From contig UQCS01000002.1 in the NCBI GenBank assembly GCA_900539605.1, positions 26,549 to 90,548 on the forward strand: a stretch of 64,000 nt of DNA, read 5' to 3'. Position numbers and translations under genes: made by a program. Shown piece after piece: positions 9,100 through 18,127 of the stretch (its first letter is position 1; each line of letters begins with the position of its first letter). Under the pieces are notes generated by a model. It worked only from the letters and a program-made list of their open reading frames with translations. It ran no database searches and was not told where the DNA came from. This DNA comes from an uncultured Azospirillum sp. (lineage in GTDB: Bacteria > Pseudomonadota > Alphaproteobacteria > RF32 > CAG-239).

Positions 9100-10863
9100 T
9101 TATGATTGCGGCACGTCATCCAACAACGGCCATTTACCTTCCAGAAATTGCTGCAAACTTTGCTGTTTTTGTCGCAACCGCGATCCATACATCCAATAGT
9201 TGGTAATCACCCGCTTAACATACAGGCGGGTTTCCCGCCACGGGATCATCTCCATAAACAGCAAAGGATCGTTTTGATAATCAATATTTTCAACCCATCT
9301 TTTCAGGTTATGCGGACCGCCGTTATAAGAAGCCGCCAAAAAAATCAGATTATCGCCAACATGTTCCTTTTGCCGCAACAGAGAGACATAATCCTGACCG
9401 ATCTTCAGATTAACCTGACGGTCAAACAACGGCCGCCAGTTGGTTTTAAAAGATTTATCGCCGGTCACTTCGGCGGCGGTTGCCGGCATTACCTGCATCA
9501 ACCCGCACGCACCGGCATGGCTGCGTACGGTCGGTGCAAATAAAGATTCCTGACGGGTGAGTGCCCATACCCACGCCGGGTTAACCGTCCACCCCGGCTC
9601 CGGTTGCCACGCCGGCTGCGGGTACAAAAACGGATCATAGGCGCGGCCTTTGTCATAGTTTTTCAAATCGTTGGCTACGATAAAGCTCAGGTTCGCCAAG
9701 CTATACTGGCTGCTGATATAAAGCAAAAGTTCTTTCTGACGAATGTTCATTTTGCCGTAATTGCGGCGCAAATCGCTTTCAGCCAAATCCGGTTGCCCTG
9801 CTTCCGCCAGCAGAACCCCGCGCCGGATCGCCGGCGAAGCCACAATTTCTTTTATGTAAGACTTGTCGTCCAAACGATTAAAATAATGACGCGGCTGCCA
9901 GTCATAACTGACTTTTTCTGTCAGCATGTAACGTGCCAGAATCCCGTAAAAAGTACGCGGATATTTGGTAGCAAGCCGCAAGTTTGCGGTTGCACCGTCG
10001 GGACGTTTTAATTTGATGTTGGCGCGATATGCCCAATATGCGCCGGCGGCTATCAGCCAGGGATCATTATTCTTCAGGCGTGCCAGCCTGCCAAAATAAT
10101 CGGCCGCCAGTTTATAATTGTTTTCTTTCCAGGCCGCCAGACCGCCAAACCAGCTTGCCGTCGCGTCGCCACTACGCAAAATCGGTTGCCGGCTCCATTT
10201 CAAAGCTGCTTTATTGTTGCCTTCCAGAAAATAAGCCGAGGCCAAAGTCGCACTCATCGCATCATAATTCTTCACCGGCATCAGTTTTTTGAACTTTTTA
10301 TCATTTAATATTTTGACTGCCGCCTCATGTTTGGAACTGCGGATTGATTTGAGAAATTCATCAATTTTGGTTTTGACATATTTGCGGTCAGCCACTTTCA
10401 GACGCGTATAGCTGTCCTTGTACCAGCTGTAAAACGCATAAATCTTTTTCGTTTCCTTGACCGGTTTGGGAGGCTTGTAACCGGGCACTTTCGTCACCGC
10501 CAGATTTTTAATCCTCTGATATTGCGGAAGCATCGGATATTTTTTTAACCAGTTCTGCAATTCTTCATAAGAAGATTTGTAATCTTTATGCAGATATTTT
10601 TCGGCCAGCACGTGCCCGAGCAACGCATGGCCTTTGAGCTTTTTCTGCAATTCTTCCGCCGTTTTAATATCGTTGGCTTTCAAAGCGGCGAAAATATCAC
10701 GATAAAGTTTGACATCGGCTTCGGAAACGGCAGCTTGTTCCCGTACCTGGCGATAAACCGTCGGGTCGATAATTTTAAAATTTTTTGACGCTGCTGCGGC
10801 CTCCCACGGAAGCATCAGCAACGTCAAAACCACTATCAAAACTTTTTTCAATTTTTTACTCAA
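9100..10863 (-). CDS. slt: Soluble lytic murein transglycosylase (Slt type)
   Basis: 587 aa, periplasmic. The signal peptide covers residues about 1-25 (basic start, hydrophobic core, cut near EAAAA|SKN). A long alpha-helical superhelical region, typical of Slt70, leads to the C-terminal GEWL-fold domain. There the catalytic Glu is near residue 438 in LTRQESLF, followed by AGACGLMQVMPATA and a later ASYNGG motif. It cleaves the MurNAc-GlcNAc bond with 1,6-anhydro product formation. Two small exported proteins are encoded immediately upstream on the same strand (9 bp gap), suggesting an envelope operon. Confidence 0.92.
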   Translation of the reverse strand: MSKKLKKVLIVVLTLLMLPWEAAAASKNFKIIDPTVYRQVREQAAVSEADVKLYRDIFAALKANDIKTAEELQKKLKGHALLGHVLAEKYLHKDYKSSYEELQNWLKKYPMLPQYQRIKNLAVTKVPGYKPPKPVKETKKIYAFYSWYKDSYTRLKVADRKYVKTKIDEFLKSIRSSKHEAAVKILNDKKFKKLMPVKNYDAMSATLASAYFLEGNNKAALKWSRQPILRSGDATASWFGGLAAWKENNYKLAADYFGRLARLKNNDPWLIAAGAYWAYRANIKLKRPDGATANLRLATKYPRTFYGILARYMLTEKVSYDWQPRHYFNRLDDKSYIKEIVASPAIRRGVLLAEAGQPDLAESDLRRNYGKMNIRQKELLLYISSQYSLANLSFIVANDLKNYDKGRAYDPFLYPQPAWQPEPGWTVNPAWVWALTRQESLFAPTVRSHAGACGLMQVMPATAAEVTGDKSFKTNWRPLFDRQVNLKIGQDYVSLLRQKEHVGDNLIFLAASYNGGPHNLKRWVENIDYQNDPLLFMEMIPWRETRLYVKRVITNYWMYGSRLRQKQQSLQQFLEGKWPLLDDVPQS

Positions 10864-10871
10864 ACCAACTT

Positions 10872-11582
10872 CTAAATTTCCTTAAGCCAACGGATTTTTG
10901 CCGCACATTGCCGCTGTGTCATTCCCTTAGCCCGACACCGGTTGACAATGATATTAGGCTGTTTGTCCATACTGTAACAGCCATCTCCCAACAAACCGTA
11001 ATCGAAATGGTTTTCCACCCCGGGCTCAACATCGCTGAAAGTCAAGACAGTTTCCATTCCCGGCCACTTAAGCCGATAGCTGATGTTGGACAGCTTAACC
11101 GGCAAGGTTGTCATTACCGCAAAGCGGGCACTGCAGCGGATCCTCCCCGAAGGACTGCGATAAATGCTGAAATCGCGCATAAACAACATAATCAATTCAT
11201 CTTCGGGATGATCCTCGGTTGTTTCGACCGTTATCCCCCCGACCTGCGAATAGCGGCGGAACGGCTCCTGTGCCTTTTGTGCCTGCGGTTGAGGTTGCTT
11301 TTTGCCGTAGGCATAATCAAAAGGAGAACTGACCGGCTGCTTTTCGATTTCGGCAGCTTCGGCGTTTTCAGTCGTCTCGACAACCGAATGCTTAGCTTCC
11401 GGCCGGGAGGGGGCGGCGGCAGCTTTTTGCGCCGCCTGAGCATCGGAAACCGGAGCGGCTGCGGGCGACTGACCCGGTGCACGGTTACCTGCTGCATTAA
11501 AAAACTGGGCGGCTGCCGGTTGTGCAAGCACAAGCCCGACAACAACAGCCGAAAATATTCTGAATATATTTATTCTCTTCAT
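10872..11582 (-). CDS. Exported protein of unknown function, Ala/Pro-rich linker
   Basis: 236 aa from the ATG at 11582; a GTG two codons upstream has poorer spacing to the AAGG site. There is a signal peptide of about 25 residues (cut after QPAAA). A low-complexity Ala/Pro/Gln linker to residue about 105 precedes a globular C-terminal half with four Cys residues (CSARF, GDGCYSM, NRCRAKG, RQCAA), probably disulphide-bonded in the periplasm. It sits between slt and another exported protein; gaps are 9 and 21 bp. Not recognised. The domain resembles small secretion- or pilus-type accessory proteins only in general layout. Confidence 0.75.
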   Translation of the reverse strand: MKRINIFRIFSAVVVGLVLAQPAAAQFFNAAGNRAPGQSPAAAPVSDAQAAQKAAAAPSRPEAKHSVVETTENAEAAEIEKQPVSSPFDYAYGKKQPQPQAQKAQEPFRRYSQVGGITVETTEDHPEDELIMLFMRDFSIYRSPSGRIRCSARFAVMTTLPVKLSNISYRLKWPGMETVLTFSDVEPGVENHFDYGLLGDGCYSMDKQPNIIVNRCRAKGMTQRQCAAKIRWLKEI

Positions 11583-11603
11583 CGGCACACCCTTGTTAAA
11601 ATA

Positions 11604-12347
11604 TTATTTGATTCCGCTGATAATACTTCCGGCAGCTCCCAAAGTTTCAACCGTTTTGGCATAAATGCCTTCGGCTTCATCTTTACTTTCCTGCTTTTTG
11701 GCATCTTCGCGGGCTTTTTCTTCATCAGGAGTAATTTCCTTAAAGTCCAGATAATACTGAGCATCTTCCGGAGAAACATATTTGAACATCCGGCTGCAGG
11801 CATTTCCCTGGCTGCTGCGGCGAGCAGACCGGTTGGCACCGGAAAGGCCATCGGCACTGCAGGATTTGACATTGAAATCAACTTTTTCGATCAAAAGAAA
11901 GCAGCGGTCAGTATTGATACGGTTATTAATGGTAACCTGCTTGTAAGACTTGACGGAAGGAACTTCAATCATGACACTGACGTCCTTGGAAGTTCTTCTC
12001 TCGGTTTCCGAATAAGAACGGTTAACATTGCGGTTTTGTTTGGCAGCATCTTCTTCTTTTTCTTCGTTGATAACTTCTTCAAGAGAAGCATCTTTCCATG
12101 CAAAATCCAACAAAGCTTCTTTGATATTGTAGGACGAACGGTTATAGAAAGTGGTGTTAAAGTCACAGGCAATGACTTCACCGTCACGATTTTTAACCGG
12201 TGTAACGTCATGAATTTTAAACAACACTTCTTCGACATTGTCGCTGTCACCGGCAGCGGCGGCAGCCGGCGCTGCTCCCACCGAGCTGATGTTGGTTGCC
12301 AACAGAAGGCTGAGTGCCAAACCGAAAACTTTTTTGTTAATGTTCAT
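11604..12347 (-). CDS. Exported protein of unknown function
   Basis: 247 aa. It has a signal peptide (residues about 1-25, cut near SVGAA), then a beta-rich region with a short Cys-containing core (VIACDFNTTF, NTDRCFLL, NVKSCSAD, GNACSRMF) and an acidic, Lys-rich helical tail. Like the next gene it carries a few Cys residues suited to disulphides, and both precede slt, so the three may act together at the cell wall. No family is recognised. Stop and next start are 21 bp apart. Confidence 0.75.
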   Translation of the reverse strand: MNINKKVFGLALSLLLATNISSVGAAPAAAAAGDSDNVEEVLFKIHDVTPVKNRDGEVIACDFNTTFYNRSSYNIKEALLDFAWKDASLEEVINEEKEEDAAKQNRNVNRSYSETERRTSKDVSVMIEVPSVKSYKQVTINNRINTDRCFLLIEKVDFNVKSCSADGLSGANRSARRSSQGNACSRMFKYVSPEDAQYYLDFKEITPDEEKAREDAKKQESKDEAEGIYAKTVETLGAAGSIISGIK

Positions 12348-12433
12348 TTTGCTTTCCTCAAAAGTTATTTATCAAGATTTACCAAATAATAATTCAATTT
12401 TTTTAAATTTACCAACAAATTATGAATAAAAAC

Positions 12434-13207
12434 CTAATTATTGTGCAATTTTTTCGCCAAACGTAGCAAATCTGCCCAGACTTTGGACTTTTGCGCCGGA
12501 TTGCGCAGCAGATAAGCGGGGTGGAAACTCGCCAACACCGCACAGGTATCGCCTTTCAAGGTCTTATATTCAAGCCATTTGCCCCGCAACCGCGAAATAG
12601 ATTCTTCATTATCCAACAGACTGTTGGCAGCGCTTCCGCCCAAAACCAAAATAATCTCCGGTTTCATCAATTCAATCTGGCGTTTCAGAAAAGGCAGACA
12701 TACCGCCACTTCGGCATCGGTCGGTGTCCGGTTCCCGGGCGGCCGCCACGGCAAAACGTTGGTGATATAAACCGTCGTACGATCCAGTCCAATTGCAGAC
12801 AGCATCTTGTCCAGCAGCCGGCCGCTGCGACCAACAAACGGTTCTCCGATTCTGTCTTCGTCAGCGCCGGGCGCTTCGCCGACAATCATAATTTTGGCAT
12901 TCGGATTGCCGCCGCCGAAAACGGTTTTGTTGGAAGTCAGTTTCAACGAACAACCGTCAAAGGCCTCCACTGCTGCCCGCAGCTCGGTCAACGATGAAGC
13001 CGCTTCGCAGACATCACGGGCGTTTTTACAAGCTTTCAGACTCATTTGTGCCAGATCGGTAATAGCCGGGCGCGGCGAAAACTCTGCCGGATTTTCGGCT
13101 TTTGCCGGCTGTACCGGCATTTTTTGCACACAACCGGGAATATCGCCGAAGATCGCGTCGACCCCGGCGGCAATGTACCATTCCAGCAATTCTTTTTCGT
13201 TCATCAT
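12434..13207 (-). CDS. Uracil-DNA glycosylase, family 4-like (alphaproteobacterial form)
   Basis: 257 aa. A poorly conserved N-terminal 80 residues precede the core: GEAPGADEDRIGEPFVGRSG (active-site motif A), NVLPWRPPGNRTPT, ILVLGGSAA and the C-terminal SFHPAYLLRNP (motif B). It excises uracil from DNA in base-excision repair. Compared with classical family 4 enzymes, which bind 4Fe-4S through four cysteines, only two counterparts are visible (FDGCSLK and EVAVCLPF). The other two are Phe and Trp, so the cluster may be absent. The first two codons are both ATG; either may be the start. Confidence 0.9.
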   Translation of the reverse strand: MMNEKELLEWYIAAGVDAIFGDIPGCVQKMPVQPAKAENPAEFSPRPAITDLAQMSLKACKNARDVCEAASSLTELRAAVEAFDGCSLKLTSNKTVFGGGNPNAKIMIVGEAPGADEDRIGEPFVGRSGRLLDKMLSAIGLDRTTVYITNVLPWRPPGNRTPTDAEVAVCLPFLKRQIELMKPEIILVLGGSAANSLLDNEESISRLRGKWLEYKTLKGDTCAVLASFHPAYLLRNPAQKSKVWADLLRLAKKLHNN

Positions 13208-13325
13208 GAGATTATGCTATGCCGTTCTGTTTTCTTTTGCAAACAAATAATTAAATTATCTTCATATTATTACAATTATGTTGTAAGATAGGCGAGTCTG
13301 AACTAAACTGGAGACGCCTGGAAAA

Positions 13326-15167
13326 ATGAACGGAGTTATCAAAGTGATTGAAAAAGCAGCATATCTACTTTCCATTCTGATCGGAATTGTCATTGCCAAT
13401 TCCTGCACCCTTTTTAAATCGGAAACAGTGCATGTTTCCGATATCCCGGCACCGGCGGAAACGACGGCAAATCCGATGCCTACCCCGCAAGCCGCCGCAA
13501 ACAACTACGGCAGTTATCTTGCCGGACGGGTTGCACATATCCGCCATGACCTCAACACCGCCGCCGATTATTACATGGCCGCCGTCGCCAATACTCCCGA
13601 CAACCAGATGCTGCCCAGCCAGTTGTATATTATTCTCACCTCTCAGGGCAGAATTGACGAAGCAATAAAATATGCCAAAATCGCTCAGGAAAAAGGCGAT
13701 GAAAGTCCGTTTATCTACACCCTCGAAGCCATCCATCTGGTTAAAAACAAACAGTATCAGCAAGCGGCAGAAACCATATCCAAATGTGACAACCCGTTTG
13801 CTCAGGCCGTTTTCAACCCGTTGATCAGCGCTTGGAGTCATGCCGGCATGAACGACGGACCCGCAGCCCTCAAAGCTCTTGCGCCGCTCGGTAAGAACAA
13901 AGCCTTCAAACCGCTGTATTTTTTCCAGGCCGGCGCCATCAACGACTATCTCGGCAATACCAAAGCTGCCGCAGCGCATTACACGGCGCTGATGAATATT
14001 AAACATATGGAACTTGCGGTTTTTCCGCTGCAGGTGATTGCCAACTTTTATTTGCGGCAAAACGAACCCGACAAAGCCCTGTTTGCTACCCGTAATGCCG
14101 TCAACCAAAACAATCTGATGATGAAAACGGTCATTGAAAACCTCCAAAAAAGCGATTCGTCCGTTGCCCCGGTTTTAAAATCCCCCGAAATCGGACTGTC
14201 CGACGCCTTGTTCAGCATCGCCCTGCTTCTGCAACAGGACAATAACAATAATGATCTTGCCCTTTTGTTCTCCTCGCTGGCTTCATACAGCAATCCCGAT
14301 TATCCGCTGCCGCTTTTGCTCACCGCCGACATGCTCGAAAAAAGGGAATTATATGCCGAAGCCAACCAAGTTTATCAGAAAGTGGCACCCGACAGTTACG
14401 CCGCTTATACAGCATTGTTCCAACGCGGAAAAAATCTGATGCGCATGGATGACACCGCCGCTGCAGAAAAAATTTTCCGCAAACTGTACAGCGATTATCC
14501 GCCCAACCCCGATATTTTGACCAACCTCGGCGAAGTGGCCCGCCTTAATCATAAATATGCCGAAGCGGCACAGTATTACCAAAAGGCGATTGAGCTCTAC
14601 CCCAGCGAAACTGTTGCCGAAGTCTGGCCGCTCTACTTTGCTATCGGGGTTTCTTATGACGCCGCCGGCGATCACGATACCGCCGAACGCTATTTCCGCA
14701 AAGTTCTGCAGCTTCGGCCCAACCGCATGACAAAAAATCATCTCGGATACATTTTGCTGCAGCAAAACAAAAATATTGAAGAGGCTTTTGAATTGATTGT
14801 TTCCGCTTATGCACCTGCTGCCGCCGAAGGAACCATCACTGACAGCGTCGGTTGGGCTTTTTACAAAATCGGCGAATATGAGCGGGCGGTGGAATATCTG
14901 GAAAAAGCTTCCGATCAGGCTTCTTCCGAAGCTCTGATTTATGATCATCTCGGAGATGCCTACTGGCAAATCGGTCGCAGACGGGAAGCCGTTTTTCAGT
15001 GGAATCATGCTCTGGGCTTAAAAGACAATACCGGAGAATTTGATCGTGACGCCACTCTCAAAAAACTAGAAAACGGCCTTGATAAACCGCTTATCCCGTT
15101 CTATGACCGCTCTAAAATCGAACAGCAGATCAAGGTGCTGGAGTTCAAGGAAAAGCAGGCGGAATAA
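13326..15167 (+). CDS. Large TPR protein, probable lipoprotein
   Basis: 613 aa. An N-terminal hydrophobic segment ends in IVIANSC at residue 27, which could be a lipobox. The rest is a string of tetratricopeptide repeats, with clear units such as NLGEVARLNHKYAEAAQYYQ, AIGVSYDAAGDHDTAERYF, and a final HLGDAYWQIGRRREAVFQW. Proteins of this layout act as scaffolds in the outer membrane or periplasm of Alphaproteobacteria. Partners are unknown here. It is monocistronic, with its own terminator at 15184-15213. Confidence 0.85.
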   Translation: MNGVIKVIEKAAYLLSILIGIVIANSCTLFKSETVHVSDIPAPAETTANPMPTPQAAANNYGSYLAGRVAHIRHDLNTAADYYMAAVANTPDNQMLPSQLYIILTSQGRIDEAIKYAKIAQEKGDESPFIYTLEAIHLVKNKQYQQAAETISKCDNPFAQAVFNPLISAWSHAGMNDGPAALKALAPLGKNKAFKPLYFFQAGAINDYLGNTKAAAAHYTALMNIKHMELAVFPLQVIANFYLRQNEPDKALFATRNAVNQNNLMMKTVIENLQKSDSSVAPVLKSPEIGLSDALFSIALLLQQDNNNNDLALLFSSLASYSNPDYPLPLLLTADMLEKRELYAEANQVYQKVAPDSYAAYTALFQRGKNLMRMDDTAAAEKIFRKLYSDYPPNPDILTNLGEVARLNHKYAEAAQYYQKAIELYPSETVAEVWPLYFAIGVSYDAAGDHDTAERYFRKVLQLRPNRMTKNHLGYILLQQNKNIEEAFELIVSAYAPAAAEGTITDSVGWAFYKIGEYERAVEYLEKASDQASSEALIYDHLGDAYWQIGRRREAVFQWNHALGLKDNTGEFDRDATLKKLENGLDKPLIPFYDRSKIEQQIKVLEFKEKQAE

Positions 15168-15183
15168 ACACGCCACGTCATAT

Positions 15184-15213
15184 AAAAATGCGGCTTATTC
15201 AGCCGCATTTTTT
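15184..15213 (+). terminator. Terminator of the TPR gene
   Basis: AAAAATGCGGCT (15184-15195) pairs with AGCCGCATTTTT (15201-15212) around a 5-nt loop; the T tract is included. The hairpin is symmetric and could also serve the convergent DUF1150 gene. Confidence 0.85.
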
Positions 15214-15254
15214 ACATTCGTTTCCAACCGTTCGCCGAAACATCAGCTTACAAA

Positions 15255-15491
15255 TCAATGAACGCTTTTGGGATCAAGATCGTTCTGTCGCGCCAAAATA
15301 AAGGCAAAATCCCGGCTGTCGGCAATTGCCAGCTGCGTTCCGTCAGCGGTATAGATTTTCCACACTTCATTATCGGAGATTTTGTCGCTTTTGATAAAAG
15401 CAACTTCCTGATCCCCCCAACTCAACATCGCTTCATAATCTTCTTCCGTAAGCAACGCCCGGCGGTTTTCCTGCAGCATATCTTTTTTCAT
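15255..15491 (-). CDS. DUF1150 family protein
   Basis: 78 aa. The sequence follows the DUF1150 pattern: a loose N-terminus, then VWKIYTADGTQLAIADSRDFAFILARQNDLDPKSVH, where the DG..LA.A..R..AF..A.Q.DL.P..VH spacing is characteristic. The family is nearly confined to Alphaproteobacteria, often next to small heat-shock genes, and its role is unknown. Here it lies between the TPR gene and infA and reads away from infA. No enzyme motif. Confidence 0.8.
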   Translation of the reverse strand: MKKDMLQENRRALLTEEDYEAMLSWGDQEVAFIKSDKISDNEVWKIYTADGTQLAIADSRDFAFILARQNDLDPKSVH

Positions 15492-15659
15492 TTTAACGCC
15501 CTATACAAAAATTTTCATTCGTCTGCTTTTATATATACTCCTCTTATTAACATTTGGCTAATAAAAAATGCATTTTTTTCCAAAGGATTGCAGAAATAAT
15601 TTGCCAAAAAAGAATTTAGGGTTTATACACTTAGCTAAAAAACAATGAGGTAACAATTT

Positions 15660-15878
15660 ATGAAAGAAGAATTGCTGGAGTTGGCCGGTACAGTTATTGA
15701 AAAACTGCCTAATGCCATGTTCAGGGTAAAATTGGAAAACGGCGTCGAAATTCTGGCTCATACCGCCGGAAAAATGCGCAAATTCCGCATTCGGGTTATG
15801 GTCGGAGACAAAGTTGACATCGAAATGACCCCTTATGACTTAACCAAAGGTCGAATCACTTTCCGCCACAAAGACTGA
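15660..15878 (+). CDS. infA: Translation initiation factor IF-1
   Basis: 72 aa, the standard IF-1 length. It is a single OB-fold S1-like domain with the conserved FRVKLENG, AHTAGKMRK, RIRVMVGD and DLTKGRITFRHK elements. It binds the 30S A site during initiation. A Shine-Dalgarno (GAGG) lies 7-8 nt before the ATG. It is monocistronic, with a strong 13-bp hairpin 18 bp after the stop. Confidence 0.97.
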   Translation: MKEELLELAGTVIEKLPNAMFRVKLENGVEILAHTAGKMRKFRIRVMVGDKVDIEMTPYDLTKGRITFRHKD

Positions 15879-15896
15879 CGGAAACAAGCTATTGAC

Positions 15897-15925
15897 GACA
15901 AAACCCGGCATCGCCGGGTTTTGTC
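15897..15925. terminator. Strong bidirectional terminator between infA and yqaA-like gene
   Basis: A 13-bp perfect stem (GACAAAACCCGGC, 15897-15909, with its complement 15913-15925) has a 3-nt loop. A/T-rich tracts lie in both arms. It serves infA on the plus strand and the DedA-family gene on the minus strand. Confidence 0.85.
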
Positions 15926-15956
15926 TTGATCTCATACTTACGAACCGTTAACTTTC

Positions 15957-16541
15957 TTACAGATATTTTATCGCGGCAAAACCGCCGATTAACAGCAACA
16001 AAAACAACACTGAAAGTATTCCCAAATTCTTTTCGATAAAAGTCCGGATCGGTTCGCCGAATTTTTTTAACAACCAGGCTACGATAAAAAAGCGCAAGCC
16101 GCGCGCTGCCACCGAAGCCAGCCCGAAAACCCACAGATTCAGATCAACCGCACCGCTGGCAATCGTAATTACTTTATAGGGAAACGGCGTAATCCCGGCT
16201 CCAAAAACGATCCACGCCCCCCATTCATGGTAATATCCCTTAAAAACGTCAAACTGGTGACTGTAACCATAGAAATCCAAAATCGGCCGCGCAATCAGAT
16301 CATATCCGTAAAAACCGATCGCATAGCCGAAATAGCCGCCGATCACACTTGCGGCCGTTGCCAAACCGGCAATATGCCACGCCTTTTTCGGCGTTGCCAG
16401 CACCATCGGGATCAACATAATATCAGGGGGGATCGGGAAAAAAGAACTCTCCATAAACGATACAACCAACAATATCGGCAGCGCATAAGGTCCCGAAGCC
16501 GCATTAATCAGCCAATCGTACATTTTTCTCAAATATTTCAT
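15957..16541 (-). CDS. YqaA-type DedA/SNARE-associated membrane protein
   Basis: 194 aa inner-membrane protein with the DedA-family pattern: a reentrant SFFPIPPDIMLIPM near residues 33-46, GGYFGYAIGF, and the TPFPYKVITIASGA motif near residue 120, followed by an amphipathic Arg-containing segment and two C-terminal hydrophobic helices. DedA proteins flip undecaprenyl phosphate or phospholipids. The short YqaA branch has no assigned substrate. Start ATG at 16541, at the head of its own transcript. Confidence 0.88.
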   Translation of the reverse strand: MKYLRKMYDWLINAASGPYALPILLVVSFMESSFFPIPPDIMLIPMVLATPKKAWHIAGLATAASVIGGYFGYAIGFYGYDLIARPILDFYGYSHQFDVFKGYYHEWGAWIVFGAGITPFPYKVITIASGAVDLNLWVFGLASVAARGLRFFIVAWLLKKFGEPIRTFIEKNLGILSVLFLLLLIGGFAAIKYL

Positions 16542-16586
16542 CAGTCAACACCCTGTCATATTTATAAGTCAGGGTTATAACACAAC

Positions 16587-17210
16587 TTATTTGAGAAACG
16601 AAAATAATTTTTGCAGATTATTGCGATTTTCCACATAAAAAGTGTTTTTAAAGCCAATCTCACTTTTTATTTTATCATAATCCTCTTCCGCACTGTGGAC
16701 AATTAGCGCCTGCGGCGCATTGCGCTGCAAAAACATTTTGGCCCCATGGGCGTCATAAACTTTGAAATAAGAAACGCGGAACTCGTCCATGCCGTTGAAG
16801 TCCTTGTCCGAATAAGGAAGGTTATCCTCCAACAACAGCACCCGGTAACCGGCACCGCCTTTAAAATAAGCATCGACAATCTCAAGCAACTGATCCGCAT
16901 CCTGTCGGGCAACATAATGAGCTGCACCTTTAATAACATCGGGCGAAGCCTCAGCGTTCAGCATGACGGCCGGTGCTTCGTCCAAATAGCGGTTGGCAAC
17001 AAGGTAGTTTAACACCTGCCAGGCATCGACATTTTCGGCTTCGTTGTCAACCACATATAATCGCGGCTGAAGTTCCGGCGCATAACGGATCAGCTTATAC
17101 GCATTGTCGGTGGCAAAAACCTCATACCCATGCTCCTCCAACAAATGCTGGTAACGGCTGTTCAGACCGTTATTGCCGTCAATCATAAAGATGCGCCCCG
17201 TCTGCTCCAT
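16587..17210 (-). CDS. Tandem receiver-like (CheY-fold) protein without output domain
   Basis: 207 aa. Residues about 5-120 read as a receiver: RIFMIDGNNGLNSRY at the first strand and acidic pocket, YVVDNEAENVDAW around the likely phospho-acceptor Asp at residue 55, and AVMLNAEAS at strand 4. Residues about 125-207 repeat a shorter, degenerate version (YRVLLLEDNLPYSDKD, ALIVHSAEE, FYVENRNN). No DNA-binding or enzymatic output follows and no kinase is nearby, so it may be a phosphate sink or scaffold. Family assignment rests on pattern only. Confidence 0.65.
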   Translation of the reverse strand: MEQTGRIFMIDGNNGLNSRYQHLLEEHGYEVFATDNAYKLIRYAPELQPRLYVVDNEAENVDAWQVLNYLVANRYLDEAPAVMLNAEASPDVIKGAAHYVARQDADQLLEIVDAYFKGGAGYRVLLLEDNLPYSDKDFNGMDEFRVSYFKVYDAHGAKMFLQRNAPQALIVHSAEEDYDKIKSEIGFKNTFYVENRNNLQKLFSFLK

Positions 17211-17272
17211 GTTTTTATTCCCTTTTCGGCATGATGAATAAACAACTCAGAGTCTATATAATATTTCTGCGT

Positions 17273-18127
17273 CTATTTTTTAAGATTGTTATTTTGGTTT
17301 AGATAAGCCCGACAGGTATTGTCGAGCAGCATGGCAATTGTCATCGGACCGACCCCGCCAGGCACCGGCGTAATATAAGCAGCCTGCTCTTTTACTTCCT
17401 CAAAGTCAACGTCCCCGCACAATTTTCCGTCGATCCGGTTGATGCCGACATCAATCACCGTCGCCCCTTTTTTAACCCAGTCTTTTTTCACCAGTCGCGG
17501 ACATCCGCAAGCCGCCACCAAAATATCGGCCTGCCGCGTAATCTCCGACAATCCGACAGTCTTGCTGTGGGCTACGGTTACCGTACAGTGATGGTTGAGC
17601 AAAAGAGAAGCCAACGGACGACCGACAATGTTGGAACGACCGATAATAACCGCGTGTTTGCCGCTCAAATCACCGAGATGTTGCTGCAAAAGATACAAAA
17701 TGCCCTTCGGAGTTGCCGCTACCATGGCGCGCGGATCATTTTCATGCAGCAACCCGGCATTATAAGGGCCAAAACCGTCCACATCCTTTTCGTGAGCAAT
17801 TGTTTCGATAATTCTTGAGCTGTCAATATGGCGCGGCAGCGGCATTTGCACCAAGATACCGTTCACCCCCCGATCTTCGTTCAAGCGCCGGATTAAAGCG
17901 GACAATTCGGATTCGGTCGTTGTTTCGGGCAAATGATGAATATCGCATTTCATCCCCATTTCCAAAGCCGCTTTTTGCTTATTGCGATCATAAATAAGGC
18001 TGGCCGGATCATTCCCGACCAAAATGACCGCCAGATAGGGCTTGACCTGCCATTCCGAAATCTTTTCCGTCAACCGGTCACGCAATTCCCGCGCCGCCGT
18101 TTTGCCGTCAATAATCTGCGCCGTCAT
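17273..18127 (-). CDS. folD: Bifunctional methylene-THF dehydrogenase / methenyl-THF cyclohydrolase
   Basis: 284 aa, standard FolD length. The catalytic Tyr46 and Lys50 are in SLIYDRNKQKAALEMG. VQMPLPRHID and the NADP-binding GRSNIVGRPLASLLL follow, and the C-terminal TPVPGGVGPMTIAMLLDNT is diagnostic. It interconverts 5,10-methylene- and 10-formyl-tetrahydrofolate for purine, fMet and thymidylate supply. The 5' end overlaps the 3' end of the yggU-like gene by 20 bp, which indicates coupling. Confidence 0.96.
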   Translation of the reverse strand: MTAQIIDGKTAARELRDRLTEKISEWQVKPYLAVILVGNDPASLIYDRNKQKAALEMGMKCDIHHLPETTTESELSALIRRLNEDRGVNGILVQMPLPRHIDSSRIIETIAHEKDVDGFGPYNAGLLHENDPRAMVAATPKGILYLLQQHLGDLSGKHAVIIGRSNIVGRPLASLLLNHHCTVTVAHSKTVGLSEITRQADILVAACGCPRLVKKDWVKKGATVIDVGINRIDGKLCGDVDFEEVKEQAAYITPVPGGVGPMTIAMLLDNTCRAYLNQNNNLKK

